Assembly: GCA_021793635.1 (NCBI GenBank) | Contig: JAJYSI010000120.1 | Span: 1-8,482 of the forward strand | Length of the DNA: 8,482 nucleotides | Direction of reading: 5' to 3' | Source: Bacteroidota bacterium | GTDB taxonomy: Bacteria > Bacteroidota > Ignavibacteria > Ignavibacteriales > Ignavibacteriaceae | Shown: positions 1 through 5,435 of the stretch, piece after piece | Numbering within the stretch: position 1 is the first letter of the stretch | How the letters are laid out: the number at the start of each line of letters is the position of its first letter | Made by a program: the position numbers and the translations under genes | Notes under the pieces: model-generated | What the model saw: only the letters and a program-made list of their open reading frames with translations | Told to the model about the DNA's origin: nothing | Databases searched by the model: none

Positions 1-367
1 CTTTGTAACCCGATGTATTGGCGTGGGCGTAGTTCCCCTCTGTATTGGCGTGGGCTTTGTAACCCGATGTATTGGCGTGGGCTTTGTCACCTGATGTATT
101 GGTGTGAGCTTCGTAGCCCGCGGTATTGGCGTGAGCTTTGTAGCCCGCGGTATTGGCGTGGGCGAAGTCACCCGATGTATTAGCGTGAGCGGAGTTACCC
201 GCCGTATTAGCGTGGGCGAAGTTACCCGCCGTATTAGCGTGGGCTTTGTAACCCGCCGTATTGGCGTGAGCTTCGTAACCCGCTGTATTGGCGTGGGCTT
301 TGTAACCCGATGTATTGGCGTGGGCTTTGTCACCTGATGTATTGGCGTGGGCTTTGTTACCTGCTGT
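1..367 (-). repeat. 27-bp coding tandem repeat, about 13.5 units
   Basis: Units of 27 bp follow head to tail without spacers. Unit 1 is 323-349 and unit 13 is 1-25, cut by the edge; a degenerate partial unit lies at 350-367. Differences fall largely at synonymous positions or at three variable codons, so the protein pattern is conserved better than the DNA. By eye the block is clearly richer in G+C than the AT-rich flanks. The order of variable residues recurs: D-K then Y-K opens the array and reappears in units 10-11, and Y-K then Y-E occurs in units 2-3 and 8-9. This suggests past duplication of multi-unit blocks. Copy number is probably unstable. Confidence 0.93.
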
Positions 368-706
368 AGAAGTGGTGTCTTTCGATTTCTTAACCTTATC
401 CATGATCATATCGAAATGTAATTTAAACATTTCGACTATTGATATTTTGGATTTTATTTTCAGCTTATTTGTAGCGCATTTGTCGCCTTCTTCTATAATA
501 TCACCTTCTGCTTCAACTTCCGAGTAAACGGCTCCAGGAACCGGCGGATAGTAATTAAAAACATCTAAGGGCATTTTGCAGAAATGCATACCTTTTTCAC
601 ATATTTCTACATCGCCTTCAATTTCGAAGGTTTTGTTTTCTTCGTATTGCATGCCCCGACATTTCATATCTTTGTCGAAGCCTTTAAATCCTGTTACTTT
701 TTTCAT
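1..706 (-). CDS. DUF7666-like protein with a long 9-residue tandem-repeat tail (3' end outside window)
   Basis: The frame is open from ATG at 704-706 to the window edge, 235 complete codons without a stop. Residues 1 to about 100 resemble the DUF7666 family found in phages and bacteria: MKKVTGFKGFDKDMKC at the start, then CRGMQYEENKTFE, VEICEKGMHFC and LDVFNYYPP. This assignment is from memory of the family pattern. Residues about 83-113 are a Lys/Met-rich, probably helical linker. From residue 114 a half unit (TAGNKA) leads into 13 copies of HANTSGYKA-type units, the last cut by the edge. In each unit H-A-N-T, G and the final A are nearly fixed while positions 5, 7 and 8 vary (S/A/E; Y/D/N; K/E/F/S/Y). 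Such repeats suggest a beta-solenoid or extended fold, which is inference. The ATG overlaps the stop of the 32-residue gene upstream (ATGA), suggesting translational coupling. Biochemical function unknown. Confidence 0.85.
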   Translation of the reverse strand, partial: MKKVTGFKGFDKDMKCRGMQYEENKTFEIEGDVEICEKGMHFCKMPLDVFNYYPPVPGAVYSEVEAEGDIIEEGDKCATNKLKIKSKISIVEMFKLHFDMIMDKVKKSKDTTSTAGNKAHANTSGDKAHANTSGYKAHANTAGYEAHANTAGYKAHANTAGNFAHANTAGNSAHANTSGDFAHANTAGYKAHANTAGYEAHTNTSGDKAHANTSGYKAHANTEGNYAHANTSGYK

Positions 707-801
707 GATTTTTTCTTTTTAAGGTATTTAATTAATGCTTTCTTTTCTGTTTTATTTAATCTTGGCCACCTAATACCGTCAACAGTCCAATAACCGCTCA
801 T
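703..801 (-). CDS. Small basic protein, 32 residues, unknown function
   Basis: ATG at 799-801 opens a 32-codon frame ending in TGA at 703-705, which overlaps the ATG of the DUF7666-like gene in an ATGA arrangement. The stop of the 111-residue gene lies only four bases upstream of its start. The product begins MSGYWTVDGIRWPRLNK and ends in a very basic stretch with KKKK before the final serine. The Trp-rich N-terminal half and Lys-rich tail could suit binding of nucleic acid or a protein partner, but this is inference and no family is recognised. Support is positional: the frame fills the whole gap between two genes of one transcription unit and makes a coupling overlap. Confidence 0.6.
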   Translation of the reverse strand: MSGYWTVDGIRWPRLNKTEKKALIKYLKKKKS

Positions 802-805
802 AATT

Positions 806-1141
806 TCAATTTTGTACATCGTCATAACTATGGGTATCAATGTGGTTAATAATTGCTTTACGCAGTTCTTTCCACTCATGAGGAGTTATATCGAAATTCT
901 TGTTGTTAAGAAGAAGAAACTCTATTTCAGGGTCCTGAATAATAAGTCTAGAAGTATATTCTGATGGGCTTGAATAGTCTCCCAGAAATAAATCATCTAT
1001 TAACGTTTGAACTTCTACTTTGAATTGAGAGAAAATATTATCATTTTCAACTACAAATTCAAGTTCTTCTATATCTTCATGATTGCCCTGTGGCTCAACT
1101 TTTGGCAAGTTATCAATTATGTATTTTACTATTTTTCTCAT
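806..1141 (-). CDS. Acidic hypothetical protein, 111 residues
   Basis: No family is recognised. It is the first gene of the leftmost transcription unit: promoter P1 lies just upstream and ATG follows a leader ending CATTAAACC, like other genes here. The N-terminus is basic (MRKIVKYIIDNLPK) and the middle is strongly acidic (HEDIEELEFVVENDN). A predicted helical stretch, KVEVQTLIDDLF, is followed by a C-terminal segment containing ITPHEWKELRKAIINHIDTH. There is no signal peptide, membrane segment or cysteine pair. The acidic character is common among phage early proteins that bind host factors, but nothing specific supports that role here. Its TGA is four bases from the next start, so it is probably co-translated with the 32-residue protein and the DUF7666-like protein. 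Confidence 0.8.
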   Translation of the reverse strand: MRKIVKYIIDNLPKVEPQGNHEDIEELEFVVENDNIFSQFKVEVQTLIDDLFLGDYSSPSEYTSRLIIQDPEIEFLLLNNKNFDITPHEWKELRKAIINHIDTHSYDDVQN

Positions 1142-1162
1142 GGTTTAATGGTTTTGTTTCTA

Positions 1163-1208
1163 CAAATATAGATATAAATAATAATATAAAATGTTAACTA
1201 TTTGTTAA
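1163..1208 (-). promoter_or_regulatory. Promoter P1, Bacteroidota type, with phased TTAACA boxes
   Basis: On the minus strand a TATATTTG box (1163-1170) fits the Bacteroidota -7 consensus TAnnTTTG. Exactly 21 bp upstream is TTAACA (1192-1197), and a second TTAACA lies exactly 11 bp further (1203-1208). The site precedes the 111-residue gene, leaving an untranslated leader of roughly 15-20 bases. P2 and P3 have the same spacing, so this is unlikely to be chance. Confidence 0.75.
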
Positions 1209-1219
1209 AGTTTAATCAA

Positions 1220-1245
1220 AAGAAAGCTTAAGTAATTCCTTTCTT
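1220..1245 (-). terminator. Weak hairpin after the 68-residue gene
   Basis: On the minus strand AAGAAAG (1239-1245) pairs perfectly with CTTTCTT (1220-1226) around a 12-base loop, followed by two more T and then mixed sequence. It lies 12 bases downstream of the stop of the 68-residue gene and upstream of P1, where a terminator would be useful. Each stem half has only two G:C pairs and the T-tract is short, so termination would be weak. Part of the hairpin is also a sequence element shared with the P2 region. Confidence 0.3.
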
Positions 1246-1257
1246 ATTCCCTGGTTT

Positions 1258-1464
1258 TCATAATTCACTCTCAATTTCAATAGTTAATGTTTGTAATTCT
1301 CTTGCTTGTTGAATGGTTAATTGTTCGATTTTTTTATTTTCACGCACCAGTCGGTTTATCTCTTGATTGATTCTTTGATCTCTTTTTAAGTGTCGATATT
1401 TAATCAGACGAAGGATAGCATCTTCATTCTCTTCAAGCTTTTCAATATGATTCATATCTACCAT
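1258..1464 (-). CDS. Small coiled-coil hypothetical protein, 68 residues
   Basis: The product is almost entirely charged helix: HIEKLEENEDAILRLIKYRH, a basic hinge (LKRDQR), then INRLVRENKKIEQLTIQQAR and an acidic end (ESEL). The heptad-like spacing of Ile/Leu suggests a helical hairpin or dimeric coiled coil. It overlaps the upstream 67-residue gene by 23 bases in another frame. ATG at 1464 is taken as the start, but ATG at 1455 (residue 4) is equally possible and would shorten the overlap. It is the last gene of the unit driven by P2. No family is recognised; function is unknown and may involve assembly with the neighbouring helical protein (inference). Confidence 0.7.
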   Translation of the reverse strand: MVDMNHIEKLEENEDAILRLIKYRHLKRDQRINQEINRLVRENKKIEQLTIQQARELQTLTIEIESEL

Positions 1465-1645
1465 TTTTTATTCTTTCATTGTAGACCATGATAGACCAAT
1501 AAGCGTTGCTTAAATCATTTTCTATTTGATCAATATGTACATATTGATCTACTCCCATTGGTTTTTCTTGATCTATTCTTGCTTCAATACTTTGTATAGA
1601 AACTAAAATATCCTCTAGTTTGCTTTCAATTTCCTGTGTTGTCAT
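1442..1645 (-). CDS. Small helical hypothetical protein, 67 residues
   Basis: Begins MTTQEIESKLEDILVSIQS, a clear amphipathic helix, continues through a short loop (EKPMGVDQYVH) into a second helix (IDQIENDLSNAYWSIMVY) and ends with a basic-aromatic tail (KNGRYESY). The likely fold is a two-helix hairpin; no family is recognised. ATG is preceded by GAATAACCTAAAAACC, the leader type shared by this gene cluster, which supports the start. A purine-rich GGGAGGGG lies about 10 bases further upstream, too far to be a standard Shine-Dalgarno site. Its 3' end overlaps the 68-residue gene by 23 bases, so the two are probably translationally coupled; the 99-residue gene ends about 50 bases upstream. 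Confidence 0.75.
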   Translation of the reverse strand: MTTQEIESKLEDILVSIQSIEARIDQEKPMGVDQYVHIDQIENDLSNAYWSIMVYNERIKNGRYESY

Positions 1646-1694
1646 GGTTTTTAGGTTATTCCCCTCCCTACTGATTAAAGGAGAGATGAGTTAA

Positions 1695-1994
1695 TTAAAA
1701 GAATTTTCCTGGTGAAACGGGGGTTCCGTTGTTGAATACTGACTTGGGGTCTTTTGCGTTTTCATTCACCCAAGTGGCAGCATTATACAACATATCTACT
1801 GCTGATTTTTTGGACCATCTTTTTAACCTGAATTGTTCAGTGAGAATATACTTAACGCCTGGCAATTGCTTAGAAAGCCAATGAAGGAGTGCCGTTTCAA
1901 GTGTGGGTTCGTTTCCCCACATTCTAGTGTTGTTGTCGTAATTCAGAAATTCATCGTTAATGTTTTCTCTAATGAATTGTTTTGTAATTTTCAT
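1695..1994 (-). CDS. Hypothetical protein, 99 residues
   Basis: No family is recognised. The product starts MKITKQFIRENINDEFLNYD and has a Trp-containing loop (RMWGNEPT). A helical segment, LETALLHWLSKQLPGVKYIL, is followed by a basic patch (RLKRWSKK), another helix (AVDMLYNAATWVNENA) and a Gly/Pro-rich tail (NNGTPVSPGKFF). It appears to be a small soluble globular protein without signal or membrane segments; the basic patch could contact nucleic acid, which is inference. The start follows the local leader (AATAACCTTTAAAACTCAAAACC contains the shared elements AATAACC and AAAACC). It lies 27 bases after the stop of the 115-residue gene with no promoter between, so both belong to the P2 unit. 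Confidence 0.78.
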   Translation of the reverse strand: MKITKQFIRENINDEFLNYDNNTRMWGNEPTLETALLHWLSKQLPGVKYILTEQFRLKRWSKKSAVDMLYNAATWVNENAKDPKSVFNNGTPVSPGKFF

Positions 1995-2021
1995 GGTTTT
2001 GAGTTTTAAAGGTTATTTTGA

Positions 2022-2369
2022 TTATTTTGTCCAAGATTTTGTGTTCCAGTCGAAACTAACATTGTACTGTGATTTGATCCAATCCTTAATTTTGAAGGTT
2101 TCACCAGTGATAATTTCAGCATCATCAAGAATCTTTTTGGCGGATTCATCGAAGCTAACACTGGTTAATCTTCCAGATCCAGTCAATTCAGGCTTGAATC
2201 CGTTTTCAGCAGTCATTACAACATCATTTTGTTTTCCGTAGTCATTGGTAAGGTATTCTACCTCGGCATATTCAATTATGGCCTTGTTTCCGTCTTTTCT
2301 AACATTATATAATGTTTCTTTGAATCCGAATGACATTTTTCCTGCGAACTTAACTGTTTGAATTTTCAT
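2022..2369 (-). CDS. Hypothetical protein, 115 residues, first gene after P2
   Basis: Unknown function. The first half looks beta-rich (MKIQTVKFAGKMSFGFKETL, then NKAIIEYAEVEYLTNDYG). The C-terminal part, DAEIITGETFKIKDWIKSQY followed by VSFDWNTKSWTK, ends in an aromatic Phe-x-Trp...Trp pattern of the kind that closes many small phage proteins. This likeness is loose and gives no function. The start is well supported: ATG is preceded by GAAATAACTAAAACATC plus AAAACC, and the P2 -7 box lies about 40 bases upstream. It heads the operon of 115, 99, 67 and 68 residues. No cysteine, signal or membrane segment is seen. Confidence 0.8.
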   Translation of the reverse strand: MKIQTVKFAGKMSFGFKETLYNVRKDGNKAIIEYAEVEYLTNDYGKQNDVVMTAENGFKPELTGSGRLTSVSFDESAKKILDDAEIITGETFKIKDWIKSQYNVSFDWNTKSWTK

Positions 2370-2387
2370 GGTTTTGATGTTTTAGTT

Positions 2388-2440
2388 ATTTCCTCTTTTT
2401 CTATACACCAAAGATACGGCAAGAGTATGACATAATATGT
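2388..2440. repeat. 53-bp perfect direct repeat, copy 1 (P2 core)
   Basis: These 53 bases are identical to 2782-2834, 394 bp away in the same orientation. The repeat holds the -7 box TATCTTTG, the whole 21-bp spacer and part of the untranslated leader, and stops within the -33 box. Identity ends abruptly on the upstream side, where copy 1 continues to TTAACA and copy 2 to TTGACA. Together the copies frame the 83-residue gene. Confidence 0.97.
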
Positions 2441-2465
2441 TAAACAAATGTTAAGCTTATGTTAA
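2409..2465 (-). promoter_or_regulatory. Promoter P2 with three TTAACA boxes at 11-bp steps
   Basis: On the minus strand the -7 box TATCTTTG (2409-2416) is a full match to TAnnTTTG. After a 21-bp spacer comes TTAACA at 2438-2443, with identical copies at 2449-2454 and 2460-2465, exactly one helical turn apart. The box nearest the start would be the -33 element and the other two would lie on the same DNA face, as expected for a bound activator or repeated RNA polymerase contacts. Predicted leader to the ATG at 2369: about 35 bases. Confidence 0.85.
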
Positions 2466-2490
2466 AGTTATTCCTTTCTTTAGGCGTCAT
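2440..2490 (-). CDS. Possible 16-residue leader peptide or gene remnant
   Basis: ATG at 2488-2490 is preceded by AATAACCTTAAAACCTAGAAAC, the kind of leader seen on genuine genes here, and opens a 16-codon frame (MTPKERNNFNISLTFV) ending in TAA at 2440-2442. It starts 20 bases after the stop of the 83-residue gene, so transcripts from P3 would include it. Its codons lie across the three TTAACA boxes of P2, so translation or transcription through it could affect P2. It may equally be the stub of a decayed gene: a similar AAAGGAAT element with an interrupted frame lies upstream of P1. Only the start context argues for translation. Confidence 0.25.
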   Translation of the reverse strand: MTPKERNNFNISLTFV

Positions 2491-2510
2491 GTTTCTAGGT
2501 TTTAAGGTTA

Positions 2511-2762
2511 TTATTTCACGATGGTTAAGAATTTATCGAAATTTCTACTAGCAAGGTCGCAAGCTTCTCCAACTTTTCTGCAATCTACTTCATTTTCCTT
2601 CATGTAATTTACACATTTTTCTAGTGATTGAAGCCTATTGCTAAGACCTTCAAAAGATCCTTTTTTCTCTATTATTCTGTTATAAGCATCTAATACTAAT
2701 TGCACTGATTCGATTGCGTCTGGGTACTGATTTGTCAATTTTAAATCTTGAATAGTTGTCAT
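2511..2762 (-). CDS. Helical hypothetical protein, 83 residues, single-gene unit under P3
   Basis: Starts MTTIQDLKLTNQYPDAIESV and appears all-helical: DAIESVQLVLDAYNRIIEKK, FEGLSNRLQSLEKCVNYMKE and CRKVGEACDLASRNFDKFL. Cysteines sit at 50, 61 and 68, spacing not typical of a zinc site. No family is recognised. A longer frame from 2837 is rejected because its first 25 codons contain the P3 -7 box and spacer; ATG at 2762 has the proper leader (AACTTAAAACCTAAAGAC) and lies about 35 bases after the predicted transcription start. The gene is flanked by the two copies of a 53-bp repeat and seems to be an independent promoter-plus-gene cassette between the replication module and the P2 operon. Confidence 0.8.
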   Translation of the reverse strand: MTTIQDLKLTNQYPDAIESVQLVLDAYNRIIEKKGSFEGLSNRLQSLEKCVNYMKENEVDCRKVGEACDLASRNFDKFLTIVK

Positions 2763-2782
2763 GTCTTTAGGTTTTAAGTTAA
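2763..2782 (-). promoter_or_regulatory. A-rich translation leader that fixes the 83-residue start
   Basis: On the minus strand these bases read TTAACTTAAAACCTAAAGAC directly before ATG. Related leaders precede the starts at 2490, 2369, 1994, 1645 and, more loosely, 1141, with a common pattern AATAAC...TAAAAC...AAAACC-ATG. No Shine-Dalgarno sequence is present. Bacteroidota ribosomes are known to depend little on Shine-Dalgarno pairing and to favour A-rich leaders, which fits. Confidence 0.55.
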
Positions 2783-2834
2783 TTTCCTCTTTTTCTATAC
2801 ACCAAAGATACGGCAAGAGTATGACATAATATGT
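2782..2834. repeat. 53-bp perfect direct repeat, copy 2 (P3 core)
   Basis: Identical to 2388-2440. It carries the P3 -7 box, spacer and leader. Homologous recombination between the copies would remove 394 bp, exactly the 83-residue gene and one promoter, leaving a working hybrid promoter for the 115-residue gene. Confidence 0.97.
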
Positions 2835-2859
2835 CAAGAAAACGTTAAAGTATTGTTAA
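2803..2859 (-). promoter_or_regulatory. Promoter P3 with TTGACA and phased upstream boxes
   Basis: On the minus strand TATCTTTG (2803-2810) is followed, after a 21-bp spacer, by TTGACA (2832-2837), then TTAACG (2843-2848) and TTAACA (2854-2859), again at exact 11-bp steps. The first box is the canonical TTG-containing -33 form. The array begins directly after the stop of the primase-helicase gene (2872). The promoter drives the 83-residue gene. Confidence 0.83.
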
Positions 2860-2871
2860 TATTTAAATAGG

Positions 2872-5433
2872 TTAAAATGGCAATTCATCAGTTGCGTTGG
2901 ATTGATCATCATCTATGGTTAACTTTGAATGAGAAAATCTTCGACAGGAAGTATTAACGTAATTAATAACTTTTTGTGTTGATTTTTCAAACGTTATATT
3001 GTGTTTCTCGCACCATTCTTCAAGCGCTTCGTTCATCTTCATAGCCGACTTCATATAACGTTTTTGAACTCCATTTTCCTCGCAAAACCGGTTATATTGC
3101 TCGTCAAATTCTTTCTTGGGTACATATTCTTTCTGTAACCATTCCGAAATATTTTCGGAAATAAAAAGCTTTGTCATTTGCCCGTGGTTAAGCGCGAATT
3201 TCTTCATCCAACCTGATTCTGACATTGTTGGGTTAGTGAGTTTAGGAGCTTTGAGATATTCTTGTAAGCAGCTAATCATATAGTTGTCATAAGCAAGCCA
3301 ATCTTCTTCCTCCCAATCGTTTGGAAATAATTTTCCGTCAAAATAAACATCAACACCTCCTGACTTAGTGAAAAAATCGGAGAACTCGATAAACATTAAC
3401 CTTCTTTTCACCCCGCCGTCTGCAATTTCAAATGAGTAGTTGGTAAGCACAAGTAATTTTGGCAGCTGGCTTGAATCTAATCGAACCACATTTTGGTACA
3501 GCTTCTTTTGGATAGCCGAGTTGGTGGTCATATTTTTTAGGAACGTGAAATTCCAGCTTTTGGGAATGTCCGAGATAATCATTAATTTTTCTCCATTCCA
3601 TTGCTGGTAGAAATTCTCATTCATTTGGATTTGCTCACCCGGAACTTCCGTATAAGTCGTGAATCTTCCTACCAGATCGGCAAATATATTTTTCCCGGCC
3701 CCACCACCGTCTTTTGGGTCCTCAACTGTTTCGGTAGCCACATGAAAATAAGCATTAGCAGAATCCTTATAATTATGAACCATGTAACCAATATGGCTTT
3801 TTAAGTTTTGGTTAGGTAAGATCGCTTTTTCTAGGAATTGAGTAAACAACCCTTCTTCGCTTGACTTTTCAAAGTTTCTCGGTAAGATTGATTTTTCTAG
3901 AATATATCTCGTATCGTCTCCGTTCTCGAAATAATCATAATCCACCATTTCTATTTTGTTTTTTGTGATGATCACCACACCATTTTCATAAGCCTTGTAG
4001 GCCGAAAATCTGGTATCTTTGAGTATAGAATCATCCTCGAGTATTGGTAGCCTGCTGATGGTTTGTTTGATTGAATATTGAACGAAAGCTTCAAACTTAT
4101 CCGTGATCGCAATCCTAATAATTTCGTCGTCTTCTTTTATATAAGACTTCAAATCATCTTCAAAATCTCGCTGCGTTGCATCTTCCACTACAATACCGTC
4201 CAATCTAACCAAACTACCGTTAAGAAGCTTGTAATTCATTTGACTGGCTACATTAATTATAAGCTCCCTATTTATCGTAAAACCATCGTCTAAATCACCT
4301 TGCCAAAATATACCGTATGGATATCGTTGTTCTTTATCTTTTTTTAGTTTTTGATATTCTTCCTCCGCTTTTTTTGATATGTTCTTGGGTAGCTCTCGGT
4401 TATTGGTCACAGCTTTTCTGACCAAATCTTTTTCGAATCGTTCGTTAAGCTGACCGTAACCTTGCTCAATTAAGTACCGAAAAGTTTCCTTGGTATCACC
4501 GCCAAATTGCAATTCACACAATAATGTAGAGGGCTTATATCCGGTGTCTGGGTCCAACCCTCCGTTAGGGGAGAAAATCCAAAACAATCTCTTGTCAATT
4601 ACATAACTTCCGGATATGCCGTGTGTTTTTCCGGGCCTTGTGAAATATATGTAGTTGTTATTGCTTTCGCGGTCCAGTATTTCCCAACCAAATTTAGTTA
4701 ACAAGGTTTCGTTTTTTGGATCGTTGTCAAAATCCTCCCAAGGATTGACAAAATAATTCCTTAACCCTCTTTTGGAATAGTTTGCTTTTTTTATTTTGGG
4801 TAAAATTCTATTGAATGATTTGGCCACGTTAACCAAAACATTTCGCTCCTCCATCGACAAGGTCGGTATATCATTCTCTTGAATGAAATAATAACCATCA
4901 GTGGGCGGAACAATGCAAAGAGAATCTTCTCCCCGGCTCTCAATAAAACAATATTTTTTCTGTTTTGGATTGGTTTTAAGTTCTTCTTCGTTGGCTTCTC
5001 GGCTCGCTAAATCTTGACTTCCTTCCGGTTTTTCAGGTAAATGATATGGAATGTGCGCGCCTAAATTTATCGTGCCTTCAATCCTTAATTTTTGAAATAG
5101 CTTTGGGTAGTTTTTCTCAATGACAGCAAGATATTCTTTTCTGATTCCGGGATTATATTTCTCATCAATATCGATTACCTCCAAATTGTTGGATATTGAG
5201 CCGGTACACAACGCAAAACCAAGTTTTTTGGTTTGGTAAGACATGATTTTGAAAATGTAATCAAGGTCCTTTGTTTCTGCTTTTTTGGTTTTGAACGAAA
5301 AAAGAGGGGATTTTGCGCCCAATGTACGGCCGTTATATTGATCATCTTCCATGCGCACCGGCATTACAGAATATCCTGCCTCTACGTATTTCCGTATTTC
5401 AGAAAATAACGTTTTGAAATAACTTTTTTCCAT
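2872..5433 (-). CDS. Bifunctional Prim-Pol primase and SF3 (D5/DUF5906-like) replicative helicase
   Basis: An 853-residue protein that likely makes primers and unwinds DNA at the phage fork. Residues about 15-200 match the Prim-Pol (archaeo-eukaryotic primase) domain: LEVIDID gives metal ligands D88 and D90, GAHIPYH holds H127, and IESRGED followed by IVPPTDGYYF is the third conserved block. Residues about 240-328 (FGWEI...YFTRPGKTHGISGS...LFWIFSPNGG...GGDTKETFRYLIEQGYG) match the linker domain often found after Prim-Pol in phage proteins. The C-terminal half is a superfamily 3 helicase: Walker A GGGAGKN at 576-582 (K581), Walker B LMIISD ending at D622, motif C LLVLTN with N665, and arginine-finger candidates R677/R678. 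A probable winged-helix region follows (about 755-830). The last residues, DDDQSNATDELPF, resemble the acidic tip of SSB. The start lies two bases after the regulator gene's stop, so the genes are coupled. Confidence 0.92.
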   Translation of the reverse strand: MEKSYFKTLFSEIRKYVEAGYSVMPVRMEDDQYNGRTLGAKSPLFSFKTKKAETKDLDYIFKIMSYQTKKLGFALCTGSISNNLEVIDIDEKYNPGIRKEYLAVIEKNYPKLFQKLRIEGTINLGAHIPYHLPEKPEGSQDLASREANEEELKTNPKQKKYCFIESRGEDSLCIVPPTDGYYFIQENDIPTLSMEERNVLVNVAKSFNRILPKIKKANYSKRGLRNYFVNPWEDFDNDPKNETLLTKFGWEILDRESNNNYIYFTRPGKTHGISGSYVIDKRLFWIFSPNGGLDPDTGYKPSTLLCELQFGGDTKETFRYLIEQGYGQLNERFEKDLVRKAVTNNRELPKNISKKAEEEYQKLKKDKEQRYPYGIFWQGDLDDGFTINRELIINVASQMNYKLLNGSLVRLDGIVVEDATQRDFEDDLKSYIKEDDEIIRIAITDKFEAFVQYSIKQTISRLPILEDDSILKDTRFSAYKAYENGVVIITKNKIEMVDYDYFENGDDTRYILEKSILPRNFEKSSEEGLFTQFLEKAILPNQNLKSHIGYMVHNYKDSANAYFHVATETVEDPKDGGGAGKNIFADLVGRFTTYTEVPGEQIQMNENFYQQWNGEKLMIISDIPKSWNFTFLKNMTTNSAIQKKLYQNVVRLDSSQLPKLLVLTNYSFEIADGGVKRRLMFIEFSDFFTKSGGVDVYFDGKLFPNDWEEEDWLAYDNYMISCLQEYLKAPKLTNPTMSESGWMKKFALNHGQMTKLFISENISEWLQKEYVPKKEFDEQYNRFCEENGVQKRYMKSAMKMNEALEEWCEKHNITFEKSTQKVINYVNTSCRRFSHSKLTIDDDQSNATDELPF

Positions 5434-5435
5434 GA

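Noticed and set aside
104..337. Plus-strand repeat-containing reading frame across the 27-bp array
   Set aside because: It is the antisense shadow of the minus-strand HANTSGYKA array. The minus frame continues into a recognisable DUF7666-like N-terminus with a good start, whereas the plus frame starts arbitrarily inside the repeat.
1..367. CRISPR array
   Set aside because: The 27-bp units follow each other without spacers and encode a regular in-frame protein repeat.
2763..2837. Upstream start for the 83-residue protein adding 25 residues
   Set aside because: The added codons cover the P3 -7 box, spacer and leader, and the same DNA is noncoding at the P2 copy. The internal ATG at 2762 has the local leader.
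2860..2869. Palindrome TATTTAAATA after the primase-helicase gene as a terminator
   Set aside because: Pure A/T, no room for a loop and no T-tract; it would not form a stable hairpin.
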